Of a DNA stretch of 64,000 bases, positions 47,662-56,280 are shown piece after piece. Below the pieces are notes generated by a model that was not told where the DNA came from, did not search any database, and was given only the letters and a program-made list of their open reading frames with translations. How positions within the stretch are numbered: the stretch's first letter is position 1; each line of letters opens with the position of its first letter. Origin of the DNA: Salirhabdus salicampi (GTDB lineage Bacteria > Bacillota > Bacilli > Bacillales > Alkalibacillaceae); the NCBI RefSeq assembly GCF_024259515.1, contig NZ_JANBWE010000004.1:191594-255593 (forward strand), read 5' to 3'. Both the position numbers and the translations under genes were made by a program.

Positions 47662-48648
47662 AGATGAAAGCACTAGTAATTGATCTCCCTTATGAACTTT
47701 TTGTTGAAACGGAGGGTTAATCTGTAACTCTCCGTTTTTTAATACACCAATAAGAAGTTCATCCTTTTGAACGAGATGATCGGAACATTGTAGAAATGTT
47801 TTTCCATCTAGATGGTCCGGCAAGTCATACATTAAATATTGTTGGTTGGAAAGCTGTTTTAAGATGAGGTTAAACGGTTGAAGTGGTTTTTCCCGATACA
47901 GCTCATGGAAGAACAATGTACTCATGAAATCATTTGACCTTATGACAGAATGAGCACCTGCACGCTTTGCATTTTCCACTTGTTCCTTTGTTAAAATTTC
48001 AGTAATAATAGGTACTTTTTCGTTCATTCCTTTCACAGCAACTGTAATAAGAATGCTTTGCTGGTCTGCTTGTCCTTCTTCCTTAGATTGGTCTGATGTG
48101 ATGACCACTTTTGAAGCTGCACTAATGTTTGCTTTATTTAATGTTTTATCGGTTGAAGGGTTTCCTTTCACAAAGAAGGCAGGAAATTTTCTCGGCACTT
48201 CTTCTAACGTTTCATCTATTAAGACGATGTTTTCATGATGGTGGTCATTAATCATCTCAATCAGTTTTCTTGTTCGTTCATTCCAGCCCACAATAATTAC
48301 GTGATTATTCCCTCTATACTTAACTTCCCCATGTTCAATTTCATATTCTTTTTTCACAACTTCGGAAGAGACGGTGACCATATAGTAGGTAACGATACCA
48401 CCACCAGCTAATATCATACAAATAGCAATTAGTTTCCCCAACACCGTTAACGGCACAAAGTCTCCATACCCGACTGTTGACCCTGTTACAAACGCCCACC
48501 AAATACCATCCAGAATACTTTTAAAATTATTTGGCTCAACGTAATGAATGGTTATTCCGAACAAAGTCATAAAGAAGAAAACGGTTATTAGTAGACGTAA
48601 AAAAATGGGTATTCGAAAATACCACCGCCATAAAAATTGTAAGCCCAT
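47656..48648 (-). CDS. yugO: Potassium channel protein YugO
   Basis: A 330-residue two-helix K+ channel with cytoplasmic RCK/TrkA_N domain. The selectivity filter is GSTVGYGDFVPLT between two hydrophobic helices (about 13-35 and 68-93). The NAD-binding-type domain is at HVIIVGWNERTRKLIEMI, and a RCK_C-like tail ends the protein. In Bacillus subtilis YugO releases K+ during electrical signalling in biofilms. The monocistronic gene overlaps yugN by six bases at the 3' end. Confidence 0.93.
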   Translation of the reverse strand: MGLQFLWRWYFRIPIFLRLLITVFFFMTLFGITIHYVEPNNFKSILDGIWWAFVTGSTVGYGDFVPLTVLGKLIAICMILAGGGIVTYYMVTVSSEVVKKEYEIEHGEVKYRGNNHVIIVGWNERTRKLIEMINDHHHENIVLIDETLEEVPRKFPAFFVKGNPSTDKTLNKANISAASKVVITSDQSKEEGQADQQSILITVAVKGMNEKVPIITEILTKEQVENAKRAGAHSVIRSNDFMSTLFFHELYREKPLQPFNLILKQLSNQQYLMYDLPDHLDGKTFLQCSDHLVQKDELLIGVLKNGELQINPPFQQKVHKGDQLLVLSSL

Positions 48649-48799
48649 TTTGGGGTCCTCCCAAACGTTTTTTCATATTATGTGTGATTCAATGCTTCCT
48701 TATAAGCTCGATATGTGAATGTAGAAACATTTGAAAAAAGGGAAAAATAAAGATAAAGTTAAGTATAAACGCAGTAGAGATACATAGAGGAGGATACCT

Positions 48800-49858
48800 A
48801 TGGAAACAAGTAGCCGGAAATTTTTACAAACTTTGTTAACAACACCATCACCATCAAGTATGGAAATGCAAATCCAAAAAAAATGGATGAATTATGTACA
48901 ATCATTTGCACATAAAATCAAAACTGATAATGCAGGAAATGTCATCGGAATTTTAAATCCGGATGCAGAATTCAAACTATTACTAGCGGGTCACTGTGAT
49001 GAGATTGGGTTAATCGTAACGAAAATTGAAGATAATGGCTTCGTCCGTTTTACGAAAATGGGAGGGATAAGCCCAAAACTAGCACCTGGTATGAAAGTAG
49101 ATATTTTAGGTGAAGAAAAAACGATCACTGGTGTAATTGGTGCAAATGCCCAGCATCATGGTGGATTAAAAGATGATGTTCAATTTGAAGACTTGTATAT
49201 TGATTGTGGAGCCAAATCAAAGGATGAGCTCGAACAATATATCCATATTGGTGATTTAGCTGTTTATAAACGAACTCCAGAATGGCTGATGGATCGTTAC
49301 ATTTCAGGCCGTGGTTTAGATAATCGGACAGGTGCTTTTATCGTGGCTGAAGTATTACGTAAATTATCGCAAACAGATGTAAAAGTAGGCGTATATGCAG
49401 CAAGTACGGTTAATGAAGAAACGAATATGGGGGGAGCATACTTTGCAGCAGCCGGCATTCAACCAACGATGGCAATTGCTTGTGATGTAACCTTTGCTAC
49501 TGATTACCCTGGGGTAAATAAAGCGAAGCATGGTGATATTCGACTGGACCGTGGCCCTGTTTTGGCCAAAGGAGCACCAATTAATCGGAAAGTGAATCAG
49601 CTGTTAGAACAAGCTGCTAAGCGACTTCAAATGAAGGTGCAATATGAGCTGACACCACGAAGTACAGGTACTGATGCAGATAAAATGCGTTACACAGGTC
49701 CGGGAGTACCAGTCGGACTGGTATCATTGCCATTGCGTTATATGCACTCACCAGTTGAAACGGCAAGCATCCAGGATATCGAAGAAGAAATTGACCTTAT
49801 TGTAGATATGATCGCAAACTTAGACGGAACAGAATCGTTAAATCCGTTAGATGATTAA
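48800..49858 (+). CDS. M42-family metallopeptidase (glutamyl/deblocking aminopeptidase-like)
   Basis: A 352-residue M42 peptidase with a co-catalytic metal site. Ligands and motifs: LLAGHCDEIGLIV (His and Asp), SGRGLDNRTGAFIV (bridging Asp), VNEETNMGGAYFA (Glu-Glu) and AIACDVTFATDYPG (Asp), with MHSPVETAS near the end. The family forms tetrahedral aminopeptidases that trim peptides. GAGGAGGATACCT precedes the ATG. Relation to YsdC/YhfE/YtoP of Bacillus subtilis is clear, but which one is uncertain. Confidence 0.9.
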   Translation: METSSRKFLQTLLTTPSPSSMEMQIQKKWMNYVQSFAHKIKTDNAGNVIGILNPDAEFKLLLAGHCDEIGLIVTKIEDNGFVRFTKMGGISPKLAPGMKVDILGEEKTITGVIGANAQHHGGLKDDVQFEDLYIDCGAKSKDELEQYIHIGDLAVYKRTPEWLMDRYISGRGLDNRTGAFIVAEVLRKLSQTDVKVGVYAASTVNEETNMGGAYFAAAGIQPTMAIACDVTFATDYPGVNKAKHGDIRLDRGPVLAKGAPINRKVNQLLEQAAKRLQMKVQYELTPRSTGTDADKMRYTGPGVPVGLVSLPLRYMHSPVETASIQDIEEEIDLIVDMIANLDGTESLNPLDD

Positions 49859-49865
49859 ACTTGAA

Positions 49866-49905
49866 AGACGCCTGTCAATATCAGGCGTCTTCTTTATTTT
49901 TTCTC
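49866..49905. terminator. Bidirectional terminator between the M42 gene and yuxO
   Basis: AAGACGCCTG and CAGGCGTCTT form a 10-bp stem followed by CTTTATTTTT, with A-rich flank on the other side. Confidence 0.8.
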
Positions 49906-50277
49906 GACTACTCCAATTGTACATCTCGAAATAGAAATGAAATTGTCTTCTTCGTCCTGAATTTGAATTTCCCATACCATCGTTGTTTTCCCGATGTGCA
50001 TCGGTTTGGCTATAGCTTTCACTGTTCCTGACCGCTTGCTTTTCACATGGTTTGCATTAATTTCAATACCAAATATGTTATATTTGGAATGATCAACATT
50101 AAGAAATGCCCCGATGCTTGCTGCGCTTTCTGCTAAAGCAACAGAAGCACCTCCATGTAAGAAACCCATCGGTTGGTGTGTTTTTGCTGTTACAGGCATT
50201 GTAAGGATAACCTCATCCTTTTCTAACTTTACTGCTTCAATCCCTAACGCTTCCATTAATGTGTTCGAAAAATCCAT
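49894..50277 (-). CDS. yuxO: Hotdog-fold thioesterase, probable DHNA-CoA hydrolase (YuxO)
   Basis: A 127-residue PaaI/YdiI-type hotdog thioesterase. The active block is HQPMGFLHGGASVALAESAA with the catalytic Glu in the helix. Beside menA and the men operon it is a good candidate for the MenI step, hydrolysis of 1,4-dihydroxy-2-naphthoyl-CoA, the reaction between MenB and MenA. The fold is clear; the substrate is inferred from the neighbourhood. TAGGATGG-type binding site is weak; GAGGAGGTGTTAGG lies just upstream on the minus strand. Confidence 0.85.
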   Translation of the reverse strand: MDFSNTLMEALGIEAVKLEKDEVILTMPVTAKTHQPMGFLHGGASVALAESAASIGAFLNVDHSKYNIFGIEINANHVKSKRSGTVKAIAKPMHIGKTTMVWEIQIQDEEDNFISISRCTIGVVEKK

Positions 50278-50306
50278 CCTAACACCTCCTCATCAAGAAT
50301 AACCAA

Positions 50307-50332
50307 AAGACAAAGCTTATGCTTTGTCTTAG
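50307..50332 (-). terminator. Terminator of menA
   Basis: AAGACAAAGC and GCTTTGTCTT form a 10-bp stem with a TTAT loop; on the minus strand it overlaps the menA end. Confidence 0.6.
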
Positions 50333-51282
50333 ATAAGTGGTAATGGAAATAGGTGTTGAAAAATGAACGATATACCTAGTAAAATCCCATACATCGTATT
50401 CGTTTGTGCTGTTTTTACCATCGCTGGCATCATTTCTAGTGGCTCACTTTTTCCTTTGAATGCTTGTATAGCCCGATAAGCTTTTTTCATACTAAACAGG
50501 GTGATAAGGGACCAGATGGGAAGCCAATCTATAAAGATGAACACAATTGTCATCAAGTAAGTCACGAAAAAGAGACTTGCTAAAAGTGTTACTGCTCCAT
50601 CATGCCCTAATAAAATAGCAACGGTTTTTCTTCCATTTTTCTTATCACCTCGCAGGTCGCGTATATTATTGGCCAATAAAATGGCACCGATTAAAATGGC
50701 GACAGGGATTGATAAAAGAACGATACGACTATCGATTGAAAATGTATGAATATAATAGCTTATCCCAATCAAGACTGTTCCCATGAAGAATCCAGCTACA
50801 ATTTCACCAAAAGGCGTGTATGCGATAGGCAAAGGCCCTCCAGTATAAAAATAACCAAATGCCATCGAAACAAGGCCTATAACTGCAATCCACCATGTAG
50901 TAGAATAGCAGATGAAAACCCCTAACAACATTGCGATAAAGAAGAATAGGTAAGCAAGACGAAGTACGGTCTTCGGTTTAAAACCATCTCTAACAATAGT
51001 TCCACCAATTCCTACCGAATTTTCATTATCCAAACCACGAACGTAATCGAAATATTCATTGAACATATTCGTGGCTGCTTGAATGAACATTGCTGCCAGC
51101 AGCATAGATAGAAATAGAGGTAAAGAAATGGAATTGTGAAAGCTGGCTAACATCGTACCAACAAAAACAGGCACGAATGAAGCTGTTAACGTATGGGGAC
51201 GAAGCATTCTCCACCATGCTTGAAACCCTGGTTTTTCGTTAAGAGCTTGTTTTACATTTTTTTTATTTTGATTAGGGTTCAT
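50329..51282 (-). CDS. menA: 1,4-dihydroxy-2-naphthoate prenyltransferase MenA
   Basis: A 317-residue UbiA-superfamily membrane enzyme with about eight helices. The two Mg-prenyl-diphosphate sites are NMFNEYFDYVRGLDNE and NNIRDLRGDKKNGRKT. It attaches the polyprenyl tail to DHNA with loss of CO2, giving demethylmenaquinone. The ATG at 51282 (MNPNQNKKN) lies after AAAAGGTG; the GTG at 51291 overlaps that site. It is divergent from menF, 153 bases apart, and followed by yuxO in the same direction. Confidence 0.93.
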   Translation of the reverse strand: MNPNQNKKNVKQALNEKPGFQAWWRMLRPHTLTASFVPVFVGTMLASFHNSISLPLFLSMLLAAMFIQAATNMFNEYFDYVRGLDNENSVGIGGTIVRDGFKPKTVLRLAYLFFFIAMLLGVFICYSTTWWIAVIGLVSMAFGYFYTGGPLPIAYTPFGEIVAGFFMGTVLIGISYYIHTFSIDSRIVLLSIPVAILIGAILLANNIRDLRGDKKNGRKTVAILLGHDGAVTLLASLFFVTYLMTIVFIFIDWLPIWSLITLFSMKKAYRAIQAFKGKSEPLEMMPAMVKTAQTNTMYGILLGISFIFQHLFPLPLI

Positions 51283-51435
51283 AGTTATCACCTTTTCAAT
51301 TGGTTAATCAAATTAAGTTTAGGGAAAGTACGATATAGTGTCAATCTTTTCAACGGTTGTAATTGGGCTTGATATGATAAAATGAGAATAGAGTGTTTTT
51401 TGGAATGATTTTTTATCGCTTTTGGAGGTATTACA

Positions 51436-52818
51436 ATGATTGAGGTTCAACAGCAACAACTCATACAAGCTATACAAAATGCGAAAAGGCAATTACATGA
51501 TCAAGAGGACTCCCTCTTATTTAGTTATACAGAAAAGATAGATCGTCAAAATCCAATTGACTTTTTTGGAAATGGCGCAATGTTCAGAGGAACACGCTTT
51601 TATTGGACAAGTTATGATAAAGATTTTTCTCTCGTAGGGTTAAATTCTGTCTACATGCTCATTGCAGATCAAAATCGATTTGCCGAAATTGACCATGAAT
51701 GGCAAAAAGTTAAACAGAGAGCTTATGAAGTGAATGAGTATAATGTATTAGGTACGGGACCTTTGTTAATGGGAGGTTTCTCCTTTGATTCGAATCAACG
51801 ACTAGGTGAAACATGGAAAAATTTCCACGGCAGTAAAATGGTTGTCCCAGAATTTTTATTAACAAACGATGAGCAAAGTAGCTATGTGACCTATAACTTC
51901 ATGCTTACAGTGGATACGTCAGAGCATGAAATGATGGACCGATACAACGAACTATTGTTTCAACTTCTACAACCATATGAAATACCAAGTTTACCCCAGC
52001 AACAGGCTCATTGGGATATGGCACCTGAAGAGTGGAAAGGTAAGGTAGCGAAAGCAACGAAAGAAATTGAACATGGAGACTTGGCTAAAGTCGTGTTAGC
52101 ACGTGAACATAAATTGCAATTTACCGAAGAATTACCTGTTGCATCAGTTTTAGCCAACCTACATGAACAGCAAAAGCAAAGCTATATTTTTGCTTTTGAA
52201 AGTGGACAAGATTGTTTTGTAGGTGCTACACCTGAACGACTTGTCAGAGTAGAAGATGGTGAATTGTTATCTACATGCCTAGCTGGAACTGCACCACGTG
52301 GAAATACAGTCGAAGAGGATAAACGGATCGGGGAACAATTGTTACACGATGAAAAAAATATAGCTGAACATAAATTCGTAGTGGATATGATTAGACAGGC
52401 GGTTGACACCTACTGCGATTATGTACATGTACCAGATTATCCGATTCTTTCACGTTTGCAGAACTTACAACATTTATATACACCAGTGAAAGGGAAACTT
52501 AAGGAAGAATTCACCATATTAGATGTAGTCAAAAAACTTCACCCAACTCCTGCAATGGGTGGAGTACCTAGAGAAAAAGCATTAGCATTTATTCGAGAAG
52601 AGGAGCTGTTCCACCGTGGGTGGTACGCCGCTCCAATTGGATGGATGGACTTAAATGGGGATGGCGAATTTGCTGTGGCTATTCGTTCTGCCCTAGTCAG
52701 CGGGAATGAAGCATCCTTATTTGCAGGCTGTGGTATTGTGAAAGATTCAGATCCACAAAAAGAATTTGAAGAAACAGAAATGAAATTCAAACCAATGGTT
52801 CACGCATTAGGGGGATAA
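51436..52818 (+). CDS. menF: Isochorismate synthase MenF
   Basis: A 460-residue chorismate-utilising enzyme. The C-terminal domain carries KVVLAREHKLQF, ESGQDCFVGATPERLVRVED, and LHPTPAMGGVPREKALAFI, with the terminal FAGCGIVKDSDPQKEFEETE. It converts chorismate to isochorismate, the first step to menaquinone. TTTTGGAGGTATTACA precedes the ATG. First gene of menF-menD-menH-menB. Confidence 0.95.
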   Translation: MIEVQQQQLIQAIQNAKRQLHDQEDSLLFSYTEKIDRQNPIDFFGNGAMFRGTRFYWTSYDKDFSLVGLNSVYMLIADQNRFAEIDHEWQKVKQRAYEVNEYNVLGTGPLLMGGFSFDSNQRLGETWKNFHGSKMVVPEFLLTNDEQSSYVTYNFMLTVDTSEHEMMDRYNELLFQLLQPYEIPSLPQQQAHWDMAPEEWKGKVAKATKEIEHGDLAKVVLAREHKLQFTEELPVASVLANLHEQQKQSYIFAFESGQDCFVGATPERLVRVEDGELLSTCLAGTAPRGNTVEEDKRIGEQLLHDEKNIAEHKFVVDMIRQAVDTYCDYVHVPDYPILSRLQNLQHLYTPVKGKLKEEFTILDVVKKLHPTPAMGGVPREKALAFIREEELFHRGWYAAPIGWMDLNGDGEFAVAIRSALVSGNEASLFAGCGIVKDSDPQKEFEETEMKFKPMVHALGG

Positions 52819-52820
52819 TT

Positions 52821-54557
52821 ATGAGTTACACGAAACAGCTAACTTATTATGTTGCACAGTTTGTCGATGAGTTAAGTAAAAGTGGTTTAACCGATGTTGT
52901 GATTTCACCCGGTTCACGGTCCACACCACTTGCGTTAACGTTCGCTGAACATGAGTACGTGAACCATTGGGTACACATTGACGAAAGGTCTGCAGCATTT
53001 TTTGCCTTAGGGATGGCAAAAGAAAAACAAAAACCAGTCGCTATCCTATGTACTTCTGGAACAGCTGCTGCTAATTATTATCCGGCAATCGTTGAGGCAT
53101 ATTATAGCCGAATCCCTTTACTTGTTTTAACAGCAGATAGACCACACGAGTTACGGGATGTTGGTGCCCCTCAAGCGATTAACCAAATACAGATGTTCGG
53201 AAATTATGTGAAGTGGTTTCAGGAAATGGCCATACCGGATGATCGCGAGCAAATGTTGAAATACGCTAGAAGCCAAGCAGCCCGATCATTCCACACTGCC
53301 TATAGTGATAATGCAGGACCGGTACATTTAAACTTCCCATTTCGTGAACCACTGGTCCCTGATTTTTCACTACCAAATGTATGGGGAAATGAAACAGCAG
53401 CTTCTTATCATCCTCATTATAAAGGGGAAAAAAGGTTAACATCCGCTGATGTTGATGAAATTCTGGACAATATACAGAAGAAGCAAAATGGATTGATTGT
53501 TTGTGGACCACAGACAGATAAGGATTTAGGTTTATATATAGCTAAGCTGGCAGAACATTGGAATGTACCAGTTCTTGTCGATCCACTATCGCAACTGCGA
53601 ACAGGCAAACATAGCAAGAACAACATGATTGAATCCTATGATGCTATTATGAAAAGTGAAACAGTCAGAGATAAGTTACGTCCAGACTATATTATCCGCT
53701 TCGGTGCCATGCCTGTGTCAAAGGCTTTTAGCTTCTTTATCAAAGAAAATGAGGGGGTTCCTCAATATATTATAGAACCTTCAGAAGGATACCGGGATCC
53801 AACGAGGATTAATACACACTTTTTGTTTGCAGAATCAAAGCAAGTTTGTGAACAGTTCCTATGTGCCAATATAAACATACAGGGTGGACGGGAATGGCTT
53901 CAGTTATGGCAACGGTTAAATACCACTGTTAAAGGAGAACTATCGATCCCGTCAACTGAACTAAACGAAGGTCATGTTGTAAGTGAATTACAGAGGACGT
54001 TACCAAATCAACATACGTTATTTGTCGGGAACAGTATGCCGATTCGGGATGTGGACACCTTTTTCACCAATACAGATAAGGACATTACGATACATTGTAA
54101 CCGAGGTGCAAATGGAATAGATGGTGTTGTATCAACGGCTCTTGGTGTAGCAGCTACCGGGAAATCGGTCACGCTACTTATTGGTGACGTTTCTTTCTAT
54201 CACGATTTGAATGGTTTATTAGCTGCGAAGCAATATAACATAGATATAACGGTTGTATTAATTAATAACGAAGGTGGAGGAATCTTTTCTTTTCTACCTC
54301 AAGCAAAGGAACCGAAACATTTTGAAGTCTTATTTGGTACACCATTACATATCCCATTCGAGAAAGGGATTGAAATGTATGGTGGGAGATATGAGAGGGT
54401 AGAGACTTGGGAACACTTCACCGATACGTTAACAAAGAGCTATAACGAAAAAGGTATGAAGGTAATTGAAGTGTTAACGAATCGAAAAGAGAACGCCCGT
54501 TGGCATAAACAAAAGTGGAGCGATATTGAACAGCAATTGCTGACTGAAATTAGGTGA
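52821..54557 (+). CDS. menD: SEPHCHC synthase MenD
   Basis: A 578-residue thiamine-diphosphate enzyme that joins isochorismate and 2-oxoglutarate. The N-terminal Pyr domain has VISPGSRSTPLALTFAEHE and the ThDP glutamate in HIDERSAAFFALG. The PP domain has GDVSFYHDLNGLLAAK and the VLINNEGGGIFSFLP loop. It starts two bases after the menF stop with GGGGGATAATT as binding site and its end overlaps the region of the menH start. Confidence 0.96.
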   Translation: MSYTKQLTYYVAQFVDELSKSGLTDVVISPGSRSTPLALTFAEHEYVNHWVHIDERSAAFFALGMAKEKQKPVAILCTSGTAAANYYPAIVEAYYSRIPLLVLTADRPHELRDVGAPQAINQIQMFGNYVKWFQEMAIPDDREQMLKYARSQAARSFHTAYSDNAGPVHLNFPFREPLVPDFSLPNVWGNETAASYHPHYKGEKRLTSADVDEILDNIQKKQNGLIVCGPQTDKDLGLYIAKLAEHWNVPVLVDPLSQLRTGKHSKNNMIESYDAIMKSETVRDKLRPDYIIRFGAMPVSKAFSFFIKENEGVPQYIIEPSEGYRDPTRINTHFLFAESKQVCEQFLCANINIQGGREWLQLWQRLNTTVKGELSIPSTELNEGHVVSELQRTLPNQHTLFVGNSMPIRDVDTFFTNTDKDITIHCNRGANGIDGVVSTALGVAATGKSVTLLIGDVSFYHDLNGLLAAKQYNIDITVVLINNEGGGIFSFLPQAKEPKHFEVLFGTPLHIPFEKGIEMYGGRYERVETWEHFTDTLTKSYNEKGMKVIEVLTNRKENARWHKQKWSDIEQQLLTEIR

Positions 54558-54562
54558 CCGCA

Positions 54563-55384
54563 ATGTATATACAAACGAAAAGAGGATCCTTATGGGTAGA
54601 CATATCAGGTGATGGTACTCCTCTTGTTTTATTGCATGGTTTTACGGGCAGTACGGAAACATGGAAACGTTTAAAGCCGTATTTACCATCGACGCTTAAA
54701 ACGATAGCAATTGACCTTCCTGGTCACGGGAAAACGACTTACGAATCGACTTATAGGATGGAAGATATTTGTGATGATGTAAAATACGTAATCGAAGCTT
54801 TAGGATACCATAAAGTGCATATTCTCGGGTACTCGATGGGTGGGCGTATTGCACTATCCTTCGCATGTACTTATCCTCAGTATCTTAAAACGGTTACGTT
54901 AGAAAGTACATCACCTGGATTAAAAACGGATCATGAACGTACAATAAGGCAGGAGAGCGATGAAAAACTCGCCAAAAAACTAGAAATAGAAGGGATTCAC
55001 CCCTTTGTGACCTATTGGGAAAACATCCCTTTATTCCAAAGTCAACGTTCATTACCGAAAAGTGTTCAACAAGAAATAAAAGATGAACGTCTTGGGCAAA
55101 ATCCAAATGAACTAGCTCACTCCCTACGAAATATTGGGACAGGATCCCAACCATCATATTGGGATTGCTTATTACAACTAGATACCCCAACCTTGTTAAT
55201 TACAGGTGAACTTGATGAAAAATTCGTAAAGATTAACTCTTTAATGAAAAAGTCTTTACAAAATGTCCATTTCCGTGTAATTTCAAAAACGGGGCACACA
55301 ATTCATGTGGAGAAACCACAGATTTTTGGTAAAATAGTGAGTGACTTCATATTACATAATGAAAATATGGACAATAATTTTTAA
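54563..55384 (+). CDS. menH: SHCHC synthase MenH (alpha/beta hydrolase)
   Basis: A 273-residue alpha/beta-hydrolase. The oxyanion and acid-base block is LLHGFTGSTETW, the nucleophile is S91 in GYSMGGRIALS, the acid is in LITGELDEKFV and the His is in KTGHTIHVEKP. It eliminates pyruvate from SEPHCHC. Two starts are possible: GTG at 54554, which overlaps the menD stop, and ATG at 54563 with AGGTGA just upstream, used here. Confidence 0.92.
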   Translation: MYIQTKRGSLWVDISGDGTPLVLLHGFTGSTETWKRLKPYLPSTLKTIAIDLPGHGKTTYESTYRMEDICDDVKYVIEALGYHKVHILGYSMGGRIALSFACTYPQYLKTVTLESTSPGLKTDHERTIRQESDEKLAKKLEIEGIHPFVTYWENIPLFQSQRSLPKSVQQEIKDERLGQNPNELAHSLRNIGTGSQPSYWDCLLQLDTPTLLITGELDEKFVKINSLMKKSLQNVHFRVISKTGHTIHVEKPQIFGKIVSDFILHNENMDNNF

Positions 55385-55402
55385 AAAGGAGGAAATAAAA
55401 TC

Positions 55403-56221
55403 ATGACTATTGAATGGGTAAGTGAACGCAACTATGAAGACATATTATATGAAACATATAACGGTATTGCGAAAATTACAATTAATCGACCAGAAGTACG
55501 TAATGCTTTTCGTCCTCAAACCGTACACGAACTAATTGATGCATTTGCCTATGCACGTGATGACTCTAATATCGGAGTTATCGTATTAGCGGGTGCAGGT
55601 GACGATGCGTTTTGTGCAGGAGGAGATCAAAAGGTAAGAGGACACGGAGGGTATGTTGGAGATGATCAAATCCCTCGTTTAAACGTTTTAGATCTACAAC
55701 GTTTAATCCGTGTTATTCCGAAACCAGTTGTTGCGATGGTATCAGGGTATGCTATTGGAGGAGGACATGTCCTTCACGTAGTTTGTGACCTGACCATTGC
55801 AGCTGACAATGCTATTTTCGGTCAAACAGGACCGAAAGTTGGTAGCTTTGACGCAGGATACGGTGCTGGTTTGCTAGCGCGTATTGTTGGTCATAAAAAA
55901 GCTCGTGAAATTTGGTTCTTATGCCGTCAATATAATGCACAAGAAGCAAAAGATATGGGACTTGTTAACACGGTTGTTCCATTGGACAAGCTTGAAGAAG
56001 AAACAGTTCAGTGGTGTGAAGAGATGTTAGAAAAATCACCAACCGCACTTCGTTTCTTAAAAGCTTCTTTCAATGCTGACACAGATGGATTAGCAGGTTT
56101 ACAGCAAATGGGTGGAGACGCTACACTTCTTTACTACACAACAGATGAGGCAAAAGAAGGAAGAGACGCATTCAAAGAGAAACGGAAGCCTAACTTTAAA
56201 CAATTTCCACGTTTCCCATAA
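55403..56221 (+). CDS. menB: 1,4-dihydroxy-2-naphthoyl-CoA synthase MenB
   Basis: A 272-residue crotonase-fold enzyme that closes the second ring of the naphthoquinone. The oxyanion-hole parts are [18 protein letters not shown] and [18 protein letters not shown], with the catalytic Asp in [36 protein letters not shown] precedes the ATG. It is followed by a terminator-like hairpin before menE. Confidence 0.97.
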   Translation: MTIEWVSERNYEDILYETYNGIAKITINRPEVRNAFRPQTVHELIDAFAYARDDSNIGVIVLAGAGDDAFCAGGDQKVRGHGGYVGDDQIPRLNVLDLQRLIRVIPKPVVAMVSGYAIGGGHVLHVVCDLTIAADNAIFGQTGPKVGSFDAGYGAGLLARIVGHKKAREIWFLCRQYNAQEAKDMGLVNTVVPLDKLEEETVQWCEEMLEKSPTALRFLKASFNADTDGLAGLQQMGGDATLLYYTTDEAKEGRDAFKEKRKPNFKQFPRFP

Positions 56222-56228
56222 TGTAAAG

Positions 56229-56257
56229 AAGCTTGATGATGTTCATCAAGCTTTTTT
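56229..56257 (+). terminator. Terminator hairpin between menB and menE
   Basis: AAGCTTGATG (56229-56238) and CATCAAGCTT (56244-56253) form a 10-bp stem followed by TTTT. It lies between two genes of one pathway, 24 bases before the menE start, so it may lower menE expression or mean that menE needs another promoter. Confidence 0.75.
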
Positions 56258-56280
56258 CTATGAATGAAGGAGTGACCGAT